Origin: UBA9926 sp023261215
Lineage (GTDB): Bacteria > Pseudomonadota > Gammaproteobacteria > Pseudomonadales > Azotimanducaceae
NCBI GenBank assembly: GCA_038136035.1
Contig: JAYPYV010000034.1
Coordinates: 1-28,762, forward strand
Reading direction: 5' to 3'
DNA length: 28,762 bases
Position 1 is the stretch's first letter, and each line of letters opens with the position of its first letter. Shown here piece after piece: positions 15,222 to 23,759 of the stretch. Below the pieces are notes generated by a model. That model saw only the letters and a list, made by a program, of their open reading frames with translations, was not told where the DNA came from and did not search any database. The position numbers were made by a program, and so were the translations under genes.

Positions 15222-15701
15222 CTAAGCCTCGTTAGATCCAGGATCCGCATGGATCGGATCGACCCAATATAACCCTTCAGGTGGTTCCGCGACGGGAATA
15301 TCGAGATTCACCACCATCGGCTCCTGATTGCTCCTGACCAAGACGCAAGACAACGGTTCACTGTCACTCGCGTTAATTTCCTGGTGGGGAACGAAAGGCG
15401 GTACGTAAATGAAATCGCCGGGGCCCGCCTCACAAACATACTCTAGGGATTCACCCCAGCGCATACGGGCTTTGCCGCTGACGATATAAATAATGCTCTC
15501 GAGCTCACCGTGGTGGTGCGCGCCGGTCTTTGCGTCGGGGTGAATGTGAACCGTGCCCGCCCATAATTTTTCGGCCCCTGCGGTCGCCCGATTGATGGCC
15601 GCTGCCCGATTCATACCCGGCGTTTGGGGGGTATTGATATCCAGATGGTCCCCACTGATGACCTTTACGCCATCATGGCGCCACTTACCGTCTTCACTCA
15701 T
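15222..15701 (-). CDS. Single-domain cupin protein
   Basis: This is a 159-residue beta-barrel cupin. Motif 1 is visible as GAHHHGELESIIYIVSG, giving His62, His64 and Glu68 as metal ligands. Motif 2, GDFIYVPPFVPHQ, supplies His106. Such proteins bind Fe, Mn or Zn and range from dioxygenases to isomerases and binding proteins; nothing here fixes the reaction. The start at 15701 (MSEDGKWRHDG) is preferred because gaggt lies about 12 bases upstream; five more in-frame residues to 15716 are possible. It converges on the Rieske oxygenase and lies head-to-head with sppA, so it is probably its own transcription unit. Confidence 0.88.
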   Translation of the reverse strand: MSEDGKWRHDGVKVISGDHLDINTPQTPGMNRAAAINRATAGAEKLWAGTVHIHPDAKTGAHHHGELESIIYIVSGKARMRWGESLEYVCEAGPGDFIYVPPFVPHQEINASDSEPLSCVLVRSNQEPMVVNLDIPVAEPPEGLYWVDPIHADPGSNEA

Positions 15702-15941
15702 TAACCCGGACCTCACTGTTCCTGACTCACCGCGCCTCCGTCTTGACGCCTAACCCGACACGCTTTTGCTCAGGGAGCCATAGTGCCCTTCACCCAAACC
15801 CCAGAGCCTACACCAACGATGGATCATCGCAGCGTGTGGCGCTGGCCGTGTTAGACTCCGCCCTATTGGAAGCCGCTTTTCAAGACTCCGACCCATTGCG
15901 GTCGGCGCTCTACCACTATTGAAACTACCGGACACCTCAAC

Positions 15942-17765
15942 ATGCTGCAATACATACTGACTCCCTTTCGTTGGTTCTGGCGCTTACTGACGATTTCCCA
16001 AACGGTGGTCTTAGGACTCTTAGGTCTCGCCATCCTTTTATCTCTTGTTGCAGCGCCGTTTTCCGATGAAGGTCCAGAGGTGCCCGACCACGGCGCGCTG
16101 GTGCTCAACTTAGAGGGTTATCTGGTCGAAGAAAAAACCGCGGTGGACCCGGTCGCGTTTTTACGATCAGGCGAACGTCCAATCGAAACCCATCTCCGCT
16201 CGGTCATTGAATCGCTTGAATATGCGCACGCCGACGAGCGCATCGGTTGGGTGGTACTTGAACTGGATCAATTTGGTGGCGGCCTCATGCCGCACCTGGA
16301 ACAAGTGGCCGATGCACTAAAAGCCTTTAAAACAAGTGGCAAACCGGTCATTGCGGCCAGCCGCGCCTACAATCAATCGGCGCTCCTCATCGCTGCTGAG
16401 GCGGATGAAATCCTTATGAACGCTGAATACAGCGCGATTCCCGAGGGCTTTTCCGCTTACCGGATGTATTTCAAGCGACTTCTGAGCGACTTTGATGTCA
16501 ACGTCAATTTATTCAAGGTGGGGCGTTATAAATCAGCCGCTGAACCTTACTTTAGAGACAGCATGTCGCTTGAGGATAAAGAGGCGCGCTTGGAGTATCT
16601 CTCTGCTTGGTGGCAAACCTACACGGACCGAATAGAAGCCGCTCGAGGCTTGGAGCCTGGTGCACTCGATGGCCACTTAAATGACATGAAATCTCTGTTG
16701 GCACGCAGCGAAGGCAATCTTGGCAAAGTGGCGCTTGAAATGGGCGTGGTCGATCAACTTATGACCGAGGAAGCCATGCGGGATCACCTGCTCGAGAAAA
16801 TCGGTGCTGAAGATGACGAGACCCATTACGCGGGCATTGACTACCAAAACTATCTTCGGGAGCAAACTGCTTTTAACGTCTCAGACGCGGAAAGCAAAGT
16901 TGCCGTCATCACGGCCAGCGGCAGCATTGTGGATGGCTACGCCGATCGCGGACAAATTGGCAGTCTCAGCCTCGTGGAGCAAATCCATCAAGCGGTAGAA
17001 GATGAAGCGGTGAAAGCCTTAGTCCTCCGAGTCAATTCAGGGGGCGGTAGCAAGACAGCCTCTGAAATCATTCGGCAATCGCTGCTGGCTGTTCAAGCTG
17101 ATGGCAAGCCCGTGGTAGCAAGTTTTGGGGGCGTCGCAGCGTCAGGTGGCTACTGGATCAGCGCGAGTGCAGACAAAATCTTTGCCGCACCCACCACCAT
17201 CACCGGATCAATCGGTATTTTCGGCGTGATCCCGACCTTCGAGAAAACACTCGACCGCTACGGCGTTTCAACCGATGGCGTCACCACCACACCGCTCGCC
17301 GGTGCGGCCAGCCTCGAGCGAGGCATTCAGCCTGAGTTCGCAGCGCTCATTCAAGCGACCATTGAAGCCGGGTATCAACAATTCATCGAACTCGTTGCGA
17401 ACAGTCGAGGCATGACCACAGAAGCCGTGGACGAGATCGCCCAAGGCCGCGTCTGGACGGGCGCGAACGCGAAAAACCTCGGCCTTGTGGATGAGATTGG
17501 GGACTTGGACGCAGCCATCGAGGCCGCAGCCGCGCTGGCCGAGATCGACACGTATGACGTTTGGCATGTTGAACCCGAACGTTCCACGCAAGAGGAGATT
17601 ATTGAGGCGCTGACTGCTCAAATTGCAGCTTGGGCACCCACGCGAGCGCCTTCCATTCTGGATCGTCTGCAGTCCCGATTGCGTCAGGAATTTCGTGCGA
17701 TCGACGCCCTTAATGATCCAATGCACGCCTACGTCATTTGCACGGACTGCCCGACGCTGGATTAA
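15942..17765 (+). CDS. sppA: Signal peptide peptidase SppA, 67-kDa type
   Basis: This 607-residue membrane-bound serine protease degrades signal peptides left in the inner membrane. One N-terminal TM (about 18-42, VVLGLLGLAILLSLVAAP) anchors a periplasmic tandem repeat of two S49 peptidase domains, matching the long E. coli form. The catalytic Ser/Lys dyad is split between the halves as in the family: Lys197 in FKVGRYKSAAEP of the first domain and Ser401 in GVAASGGYWISA of the second. The segment SGGGSKTASE lies upstream of the nucleophile as expected. The C-terminus ends with two cysteines (VICTDC). It has its own promoter region (about 175 bp upstream); the ribosome binding site is weak. 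Confidence 0.95.
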   Translation: MLQYILTPFRWFWRLLTISQTVVLGLLGLAILLSLVAAPFSDEGPEVPDHGALVLNLEGYLVEEKTAVDPVAFLRSGERPIETHLRSVIESLEYAHADERIGWVVLELDQFGGGLMPHLEQVADALKAFKTSGKPVIAASRAYNQSALLIAAEADEILMNAEYSAIPEGFSAYRMYFKRLLSDFDVNVNLFKVGRYKSAAEPYFRDSMSLEDKEARLEYLSAWWQTYTDRIEAARGLEPGALDGHLNDMKSLLARSEGNLGKVALEMGVVDQLMTEEAMRDHLLEKIGAEDDETHYAGIDYQNYLREQTAFNVSDAESKVAVITASGSIVDGYADRGQIGSLSLVEQIHQAVEDEAVKALVLRVNSGGGSKTASEIIRQSLLAVQADGKPVVASFGGVAASGGYWISASADKIFAAPTTITGSIGIFGVIPTFEKTLDRYGVSTDGVTTTPLAGAASLERGIQPEFAALIQATIEAGYQQFIELVANSRGMTTEAVDEIAQGRVWTGANAKNLGLVDEIGDLDAAIEAAAALAEIDTYDVWHVEPERSTQEEIIEALTAQIAAWAPTRAPSILDRLQSRLRQEFRAIDALNDPMHAYVICTDCPTLD

Positions 17766-18079
17766 TTCTAGGAATTTCCGCAGGTAGAGCGACTGCGCTG
17801 ATCCAAGCGGGACCTGAGCTCGCGATGACATTCGTGCGCTGTTAGATGAGGGACAAGCCCCAAGTCGCTCAGCGCCCCACGATCAGGCGTTGAGCGTGCC
17901 CTCCAAACTCGGCATTCGCCACCCCGAGGCTCGCCGCGGACTTCGTTTGCCCATCGACCAGTTCTTCAGGCTTCTCGGTGACGTCTCTGAAACGTGAATG
18001 ACTGGCCATTTCGTCGCGCATCGCTCTTGTGCCCCGATATCCGCTCATGGTTTCATGCTGAAAAACCAGGAGTGCACCC
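17766..18079. other. Intergenic region between sppA and the acyl-CoA dehydrogenase
   Basis: The interval is 314 bp. A small near-palindrome (aattc-tag-gaatt, 17764-17776) overlaps the sppA stop but is too weak to call a terminator. An open frame on the minus strand (17869-18081, 70 codons, starting at an ATG that overlaps the dehydrogenase start) reads plausibly in its second half (VTEKPEELVDGQTK) but has no known match and no convincing ribosome binding site. The dehydrogenase ATG is preceded by aggag at a good distance. No promoter was assigned. Confidence 0.4.
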
Positions 18080-19327
18080 ATGCCGGATTTAGAAGCAGAT
18101 CTCTTTCAATTGGCGATGTCTAAAGAGGCCGAACCTCTGATGGACGCCGTTAAGAAACACATCGCCGACAACGTCGAACCCATTCAAGAAGAGTTCAACG
18201 CGCTCGACAAAGAAAAGGAAGACCGCTGGTCCTGGCATCCCAAGCAACTCGAACTCCTCGACGGGGCAAAACAGAAAGCGAAGGATTCGGGCCTGTGGAA
18301 CTTCTTTCTCCCGGACACCGAATATGGCCAAGGGTTAACCAACCTCGACTACGCTTATATCGCCGCGGAGCTGGGCAAGTTCCCTTTAGCGTCTGAATCA
18401 TTGAACTGTAGTGCTCCTGATACAGGCAACATGGAAGTCCTTGAGCGCGTGGGCACGCCTGAGCAAAAGAAGCAGTGGCTTGAGCCCCTCTTAAATGGCG
18501 ATATCCGGTCTGCCTACGCGATGACCGAACCCGGTCTGCCCTCCTCCGATGCCAAGAACATCAGCACCCGCGCCGTGCTCGATGGTGACGAGTGGGTGAT
18601 CAATGGCGAGAAGTACTACATATCAGGTGCCGGCGATCCACGCTGCAAAATCATGATCGTTATGGTCAAGACGGACCCCGACGCGCCTCCCAGCCGCCAG
18701 CAGTCGCAGATCCTCGTGCCCATGGACACCCCCGGCGTTGAGATTTTAGATGCCATGCATGTGTTCGGCGCAGACCATGCCCCCCGGGGTCACATGCACC
18801 TTCGGTTTAACAACGTCCGAGTGCCCAAGGACAACATCCTGCTGGGCGAAGGTCGTGGGTTCGAAATTTCTCAGGTGCGTCTGGGCCCTGGGCGGATCCA
18901 TCACTGCATGCGGTCGATTGGAAAAGCCGAAAAAGCCCTTGAGCTCATGGTGAAACGTTCTGCAACCCGGGTTGCCTTCGGCAAGCCCATCGCGAAACTT
19001 GGTAAGAACCTCGAAGTGATCTCTCGAGCCCGCATTGAAATCGACGCCATGCGATTGATGGTGCTACAGGCCGCTAAAGCCATGGACGTGCTCGGTAACA
19101 AAGAAGCCCGTGTTTATGTGAGCGCGGTCAAAGCCATGGTGCCGGAGAAAGTCTGCCTCATCATTGACCAAGCCATTCAGATGCACGGCGCAACCGGCAT
19201 CTCTCAGTGGTCACCGCTGGCAGGCATGTACACGGACATGCGCCATCTTCGATTTGCCGACGGTCCAGATGAAGTGCATCACATGGTGGTGGGCCGCGCG
19301 GAGATTCAGAAATACGACCTTTGGTAG
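18080..19327 (+). CDS. Acyl-CoA dehydrogenase, ACAD10/11-like
   Basis: This 415-residue FAD enzyme oxidises acyl-CoA to enoyl-CoA. The N-terminal helical domain spans about 1-140, the beta domain about 145-250 (YAMTEPGLPSSDAKNI, VINGEKYYISGAGDPRCK), and the C-terminal helical domain about 255-405. The stretch GEGRGFEISQVRLGPGRIHH, the later RFADGPDEVHH and the overall pattern closely resemble the dehydrogenase domain of human ACAD10/11 rather than short-chain ACADs, pointing to long, branched or hydroxylated acyl chains. There is no fused kinase domain. The ATG has aggag about eight bases upstream, and the gene ends at a strong terminator, so it is probably monocistronic. Confidence 0.93.
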   Translation: MPDLEADLFQLAMSKEAEPLMDAVKKHIADNVEPIQEEFNALDKEKEDRWSWHPKQLELLDGAKQKAKDSGLWNFFLPDTEYGQGLTNLDYAYIAAELGKFPLASESLNCSAPDTGNMEVLERVGTPEQKKQWLEPLLNGDIRSAYAMTEPGLPSSDAKNISTRAVLDGDEWVINGEKYYISGAGDPRCKIMIVMVKTDPDAPPSRQQSQILVPMDTPGVEILDAMHVFGADHAPRGHMHLRFNNVRVPKDNILLGEGRGFEISQVRLGPGRIHHCMRSIGKAEKALELMVKRSATRVAFGKPIAKLGKNLEVISRARIEIDAMRLMVLQAAKAMDVLGNKEARVYVSAVKAMVPEKVCLIIDQAIQMHGATGISQWSPLAGMYTDMRHLRFADGPDEVHHMVVGRAEIQKYDLW

Positions 19328-19387
19328 CCTAAAGCCCGTCTCGCTCGGGATCGGATGCCAAGCGAGCTGCGTCAAACCCCAATCAAG

Positions 19388-19420
19388 GCCTTGTGACGTT
19401 CAACGTCACAAGGCTTTTTT
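19388..19420 (+). terminator. Strong rho-independent terminator after the acyl-CoA dehydrogenase
   Basis: A 13-bp perfect inverted repeat (gccttgtgacgtt / aacgtcacaaggc, 19388-19414, very tight loop) is followed directly by six Ts (19415-19420). It lies about 60 bases after the dehydrogenase stop and upstream of the convergent hydrolase gene. The T-run is on the plus strand only, so it terminates the dehydrogenase transcript. Confidence 0.93.
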
Positions 19421-19489
19421 GTGCACGACCATGGCTGTTGCTGTGGTGAAGCCCCCAAAAGACCAAGGGATTGTTTGGTACCCCAATCT

Positions 19490-20203
19490 TTATTTTTTGG
19501 ACTCAAACTCGAGTTCTTGCGCCATGACAATGGGCCTCACCGCGTCGCGCCAAAGGTCGTAGCCTTTCGCATTCATGTGCAACCCATCTGCCACAAAAAT
19601 ATCCTCGCGAGGGGTGCCCGCCTCGTTCAACATGGGCGAGGCAACATCAATGTAGGTCACACGCGGGTGCGACTCGGCTCGAGCCTTTAACGCTGCGTTA
19701 ACCGCTTGCATCGCCGGCCACATCGACCACCTGAGCAAACTGGGCTTCACCGACAACAGATACACCCTGGGCGGATGGGCCTCGGCATCCAATCGTGCTT
19801 GGATACGATCATAGGACGCCAAAATCATCTCCAACGGGATGGCTTCGGCCACATCGTTGTCACCTTCATAGAGCAACACGGCGCGAGGTTGGTATCGGAG
19901 CACCAAGTCATCTAGAAAGACTTCCACATCGTGCATCACACTGCCGCCAAAGCCTCGATTGATCACGGTGAGCGGCGCAAGGTCTTCGGCAAACCGATCG
20001 TCGGTTTTCCAGAAGCGCATGCTCGAGCTGCCAGTACCGACGATGGCGCCGATGGGGGGGTTGGCCGACTCATCTTGTGTTGTGAAGCCGTTGATCGCAT
20101 CTTGAAAGCGCATGGGGTCGGGCCAGGAACCGGCGGGAAAACTGGTTAATGGCAAGGCGAGAACGACGAACATTCCGATCGGAGATAAAGCGCGTTTGAG
20201 CAT
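19490..20203 (-). CDS. SGNH/GDSL-family hydrolase, exported
   Basis: This is a 237-residue esterase-like protein of the SGNH fold. Residues 1-24 form a signal peptide (MLKRAL, then GMFVVLALPLTSFPAG), so it acts in the periplasm or outside the cell. The catalytic blocks are visible: block I VGTGSSSMRFW with Ser60 as probable nucleophile, block II NRGFGGS (oxyanion Gly), block III EGDND (Asn116), and block V DGLH (Asp206, His209). The start at 20203 is chosen over an upstream TTG at 20242 because it gives a clean signal peptide. It may de-esterify lipids, polysaccharides or cell-wall material. It follows the flagellar genes on the same strand, about 100 bp after motD, but is probably functionally separate. 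Confidence 0.86.
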   Translation of the reverse strand: MLKRALSPIGMFVVLALPLTSFPAGSWPDPMRFQDAINGFTTQDESANPPIGAIVGTGSSSMRFWKTDDRFAEDLAPLTVINRGFGGSVMHDVEVFLDDLVLRYQPRAVLLYEGDNDVAEAIPLEMILASYDRIQARLDAEAHPPRVYLLSVKPSLLRWSMWPAMQAVNAALKARAESHPRVTYIDVASPMLNEAGTPREDIFVADGLHMNAKGYDLWRDAVRPIVMAQELEFESKK

Positions 20204-20304
20204 AGCGATGGCCTCAATCAATACCGTTGCGAGTCGAAACAAGTGTCCTTGTTCGAAGAGGCTGGGACTATAGGTCGACTGGGCTTAGGTTGAAACGCCT
20301 CGCG

Positions 20305-21326
20305 TTAACCGCCCTGGAGTAGGGGACCGACTGCGTTTTTGGCTTTTTCGAATTTCTGGAGCGTTTGGTCAATTTCCTCGCCAATTTCAGCCAAGATGAC
20401 CGCGACAACTCGGCGGTTCTTGGTGCGGCCCTCACGAGTTTGATTGTCCGCAATAGGGTAATACTCCCCGTAGCCAATCGCAGCCAATCGATCAGGTTCT
20501 ATCCCCGAGAATTCAAAGAGTCTCACCACTGTTGCCGCTCGACCACCCGATAGCTCCCAGTTAGATGGGAACGTTTCCGTGCTGATGGGGACCGTATCGG
20601 TGTGCCCTTCAATGTTCACGTGGTTAGGAAATTCCACAAGCGTCTTTCCGAGATTGGTCAAAATCGGGACAACTTCGGGGTAAAGGTCAGAACTGCCGCT
20701 ATCGAACAGCACTTCGGAATTCATTTCGACTTCGATCCAGTATTCACTACGCTGGATGGTGATCGCGCCTTTTTGAATCATCTCGTCCATGGCTTCTTCA
20801 ACGCGATCTTGAATCTCATCGAGTTGCTCTGCCGCGCGACGAAGCGCCTCTTGTTCCACACTGGCGAGCTGCGCGAGTTGCCTGATCTCAACAGGCCGAA
20901 TGGGTTTGGGGTCCACATCCGCAAAGGATTCTTTAGGGCGATCAGACGGCGAGCGAACCAATTCGCCAATCTGTATGGGTTCCAGGGATCGATTCGGATC
21001 CTTAAAGGCAGCCGTTAAAGNNNNNNNNNNNNNNNNNNNNNNNNNNNNNNNNNNNNNNNNNNNNNNNNNNNNNNNNNNNNNNNNNNNNNNNNNNNNNNNN
21101 NNNNNNNNNNNNNNNNNNNNCCAATCTGTATGGGTTCCAGGGATCGATTCGGATCCTTAAAGGCAGCCGTTAAAGATTCTGACAACACTTTGAACTTGCC
21201 GGTGTTGACCACCGAGATCGAGTACATCATCACGAAAAACGCGAACAACAGCGTGATGAAATCCGCGTAAGACACCATCCAACGCTCGTGGTTTACGTGT
21301 TCCTCTGGCTTCTTCTTACGTGCCAT
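20305..21326 (-). CDS. motD: Flagellar stator protein MotD (MotB family), interrupted by an assembly gap
   Basis: The gene is split by 100 Ns. Deleting the Ns and one of two identical 55-base flanks joins the halves in frame (SLEPIQI-GELVRSPSDRP) to give a 288-residue protein. The N-terminus MARKKKPEEH leads to a single TM with SYADFITLLFAFFVMMYSIS. Asp22 matches the ion-binding Asp32 of E. coli MotB, and the Tyr-Ala-Asp context is typical of proton-type stators. A plug/linker region follows, then an OmpA-like peptidoglycan-binding domain (LFDSGSSDLYPE, the NIEGHTDTVPI site, SGGRA, ending NRRV). It anchors the stator to the cell wall. It starts 36 bp after motC and is the last gene of the flagellar block. 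The right-hand fragment alone (20305-20961) would begin with a TTG and would be mis-annotated as a short OmpA-domain protein. Confidence 0.9.
20966..21175. repeat. Identical 55-bp contig ends flanking the N gap
   Basis: The 55 bases at 20966-21020 are identical to those at 21121-21175 (starting ccaatctgtatgggttccag, ending gccgttaaag). They abut the N-run on both sides. This is what overlapping contig ends look like when a scaffolder inserts a fixed gap without merging them. A 55-base overlap also matches a common de Bruijn k-mer length. It is unlikely to be a real genomic repeat. Confidence 0.93.
21021..21120. other. Scaffold gap of exactly 100 Ns
   Basis: One hundred undefined bases lie within motD. 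The round length marks a placeholder rather than a measured distance. Given the flanking 55-base duplication and the restored frame, the true gap length is probably minus 55. Confidence 0.97.
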
Positions 21327-21362
21327 GACACTGTCTCTGATGGGTGCTGAATCGTGGACCGA

Positions 21363-22106
21363 TCAGTTCGCGTAACTGCGAAGCTGGTCTTCAAGGTTTC
21401 TGGGGTTTTCACCTGACGCAATCAAGACCAAACCTTCCACGATCATAAACCGAAATTGCGCTTCCTCTTCGGCAATGATCTTCAGCTTGGCCCCCCAAGG
21501 CAGAAATATGAGGTTCGCAGAGAGAAGCGCATAAACCGTGGCACAAAACGCGGTGGCAATACCCTTACCCACTTCATTTGGATCGCTGAGATCGCCCATC
21601 ACCACGATGAGCGCCAAAACGGCACCAATAATACCGATGGTGGGCGCGTACCCCCCCATTTCGCCGTAAAACTTCGACGCGGCAACATCCAGCGACTCGG
21701 TCGTTTCCAGTTCAATCTCGAGGATTTTTCTTATGGCTTCCGGCTCGCGCCCGTCGACAAGCATGCGCAGGCCCTTGCGAGCAAATAAGTTATCTTCCGT
21801 GTCCGACACACCCTCGAGACCGAGCAACCCTTCGCGGCGAGCGATTTGCGCCCAATCAACCATCTTGTCGATCATGCCATTCATATCGACTTTGGCACGC
21901 ATAAATAACTTAGGGGTCACTTTGAGCACATGTCGACCATGGGTACCAGGCAAGCCAATCAAGCCACATCCTAGCGATCCACCGAGCACAATGAGCCAGG
22001 CAAAAGGATGCCAGAGCACCCAGATCGGATCTCCGCCCTCACCAATGTAGCCGCCAAAAATGGCTGCAAACCCGACCAAAAGGCCTGAAATTGTCAACAA
22101 ATCCAT
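21363..22106 (-). CDS. motC: Flagellar motor stator protein MotC (MotA family)
   Basis: This is a 247-residue inner-membrane protein with four TM helices in two pairs: about 2-20 and 30-50, then about 150-170 and 185-205. A cytoplasmic loop between them interacts with rotor FliG. The sequence matches the Pseudomonas MotC type closely in layout, including REGLLGLEGVSD, the RKGLRMLVDG segment and GGYAPTIGIIGAVLALI. With MotD it forms the ion-conducting stator that turns the flagellum. The ATG at 22106 is preceded by an aaaggga sequence. It lies 111 bp after fliA and 36 bp before motD. In Pseudomonas, chemotaxis genes sit between fliA and motC; they are missing here. Confidence 0.93.
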   Translation of the reverse strand: MDLLTISGLLVGFAAIFGGYIGEGGDPIWVLWHPFAWLIVLGGSLGCGLIGLPGTHGRHVLKVTPKLFMRAKVDMNGMIDKMVDWAQIARREGLLGLEGVSDTEDNLFARKGLRMLVDGREPEAIRKILEIELETTESLDVAASKFYGEMGGYAPTIGIIGAVLALIVVMGDLSDPNEVGKGIATAFCATVYALLSANLIFLPWGAKLKIIAEEEAQFRFMIVEGLVLIASGENPRNLEDQLRSYAN

Positions 22107-22217
22107 GGGGATTTATCTCCCTTTGACACGCGGGCTCGATGTTGGCGCCTACGTGTTTTCACTCTGTTATCCGCTTGCGACCGAACCAGACTGGTCACCA
22201 GGGATTGATCTCTCAAG

Positions 22218-22922
22218 CTACTGCCACGCCGTCATCTTAGCGCGAATCCGTGTCAGTGCCTGACTATGAATTTGGCTGACGCGCGACTCACTCACTTCAA
22301 GCACCAATCCGACTTCCTTCAAGTTCAGTTCTTCTTGGTAGTACAGCGCCATCACCAAGCGTTCGCGCTCGGGCAACTGCTCAATCACTTCAACCAACGC
22401 AGAACGAAACCGTTCGTCTTCCATCATCGACGCGGGATCATCATCAACTTCCTGATCCTCTTCGACACCCGCATCCTCAATAAAAAGCAATTGGCAGCTG
22501 GCCGTTTCGGCTAGCATGCTGTGGTATTCCTCGAGTGACACCGCCAATTCTTCAGCAATTTCCGCGTCACTCGCCTGACCATTATTGCGCGCTTCAACTT
22601 CGCGAACCGCAGTTGCCATCCGCCTGGCTTTCTCATGAACCGATCGAGGCGCCCATGACAATTTTCGCAGCTCATCGAGCATGGCGCCCTTGATTCTGAT
22701 GCCAGCGTAGGTCTCAAACGACGCGCCCTGATCCGGTGAGTAACTTCGCACCGCGCTCAGAAGCCCAAGCAGGCCCGCTTGCTGCAGATCATCCAGCTCG
22801 ACACTGCTCGGCAGGCGCGCCAACAGGTGGAGCGCAATCCGCTTCACCAGTGGCAAATGCATCGCAATCTGTTCGTTTTGCGCAAGCTTTTGTTGACTGG
22901 CGTAGGCTGCGGCGGCGTTCAT
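22218..22922 (-). CDS. fliA: RNA polymerase sigma factor FliA (sigma-28)
   Basis: This is a 234-residue alternative sigma factor for late flagellar genes. Region 2 is evident (HLPLVKRIALHLLARLP, DDLQQAGLLGLLSAV, FETYAGIRIKGAMLDELR), with the FliA-type aromatic/basic segment LSWAPRSVHEKAR. Region 3 follows (DAEIAEELAVSLEEYHSML), then region 4 with the helix-turn-helix (LPERERLVMALYYQEELNLKE, VSESRVSQIHSQALTRIR). Its ATG touches the fleN stop (TAAATG), so it is translated from the same message. It is expected to be held inactive by FlgM, which is not in this window. Confidence 0.96.
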   Translation of the reverse strand: MNAAAAYASQQKLAQNEQIAMHLPLVKRIALHLLARLPSSVELDDLQQAGLLGLLSAVRSYSPDQGASFETYAGIRIKGAMLDELRKLSWAPRSVHEKARRMATAVREVEARNNGQASDAEIAEELAVSLEEYHSMLAETASCQLLFIEDAGVEEDQEVDDDPASMMEDERFRSALVEVIEQLPERERLVMALYYQEELNLKEVGLVLEVSESRVSQIHSQALTRIRAKMTAWQ

Positions 22923-23759
22923 TTACGGGTTCGCTGCGACCGCAGCGCCTCCAGGTCGATCGAGCAATCGCTCAACAAAAAATTGCAGTTGCCCGGTGCC
23001 ATGATCCGGCCGAGGCCAACCTCGGACCTTTTCTGCAATGCGCGCCATGGCTTTTGAAGCCCGACTTCTTGGATAGGCAGAAACCACCGGTTGCTGTGAT
23101 TTGACGGCAGATCGGAGCTGGTCATCGAATGGCATAGCACCCAAATAACCGAGGCCCACGTTCAAAAACCGGTCACAGGTGTTCAAAAGCTTGTCGTAGA
23201 GCAAAAGCCCTTGCGCTTCGTCTTTGACCATATTCGCCAACATTTGGAACTTCGATACGCCATGACGCGTCGACATGACCTTGATCAAGGCGTAGGCATC
23301 GGTCAGCGACGTGGGTTCGTCACAAACCACGACAATGACTTCCTGGCAGGCCTTAGCAAATGAGACCACACTGCCGGAAATGCCAGCCGCAGTGTCGACA
23401 ATCAAGGTATCAATGGGCGTTTGAAGTTCGCTGAAGGCCGTGATCAGACTCGCCTGTTGGAGCGTCGTGAGCTCAGCCATGTGCTCAACACCCGAACTTG
23501 CAGGAATCACCTGAAAGCCCGCTGGGCCTGGTATCACCACTTCGTCCAACGACTTCTCGCCATTGATGACATGTTGGAGATCGTATTCTGGAGATAATCC
23601 GAGGAGGACGTCGACATTGGCGAGGCCAAGGTCCGCATCCATCAATAACACCCGTTCGCCCAAGGCGGCGAGCGCCGCTGCAAGATTCACCGACACATTG
23701 GTCTTACCAACGCCACCTTTGCCGCTGGTCACTGCGATGACTCGGACGGGATCAGGCAT
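22923..23759 (-). CDS. fleN: FleN/FlhG, MinD-like ATPase controlling flagellar number
   Basis: This 278-residue ParA/MinD-family ATPase limits the number of polar flagella by acting on FlhF and the master regulator FleQ. The deviant Walker A GKGGVGKT (13-20) includes the signature Lys14. MDADLGLANVDVLLG gives the switch region, and VDTAAGISGSVV gives Walker B/switch II. The start at 23759 (MPDPVRVIAV) is chosen because it begins right before the first strand; longer in-frame starts lie inside flhF. It overlaps the 3' end of flhF by eight bases and is directly followed by fliA. The C-terminal membrane-binding helix is not sharply visible. Confidence 0.94.
   Translation of the reverse strand: MPDPVRVIAVTSGKGGVGKTNVSVNLAAALAALGERVLLMDADLGLANVDVLLGLSPEYDLQHVINGEKSLDEVVIPGPAGFQVIPASSGVEHMAELTTLQQASLITAFSELQTPIDTLIVDTAAGISGSVVSFAKACQEVIVVVCDEPTSLTDAYALIKVMSTRHGVSKFQMLANMVKDEAQGLLLYDKLLNTCDRFLNVGLGYLGAMPFDDQLRSAVKSQQPVVSAYPRSRASKAMARIAEKVRGWPRPDHGTGQLQFFVERLLDRPGGAAVAANP

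Noticed and set aside
20305..20961. Separate short OmpA-domain protein starting with TTG
   Set aside because: It is the C-terminal part of MotD; the frame joins to the N-terminal part once the false gap is removed.
20966..21175. Real direct repeat or mobile-element target duplication
   Set aside because: The exact 55-base copies abut a 100-N placeholder and merging restores a gene, so an assembly artefact explains it better.
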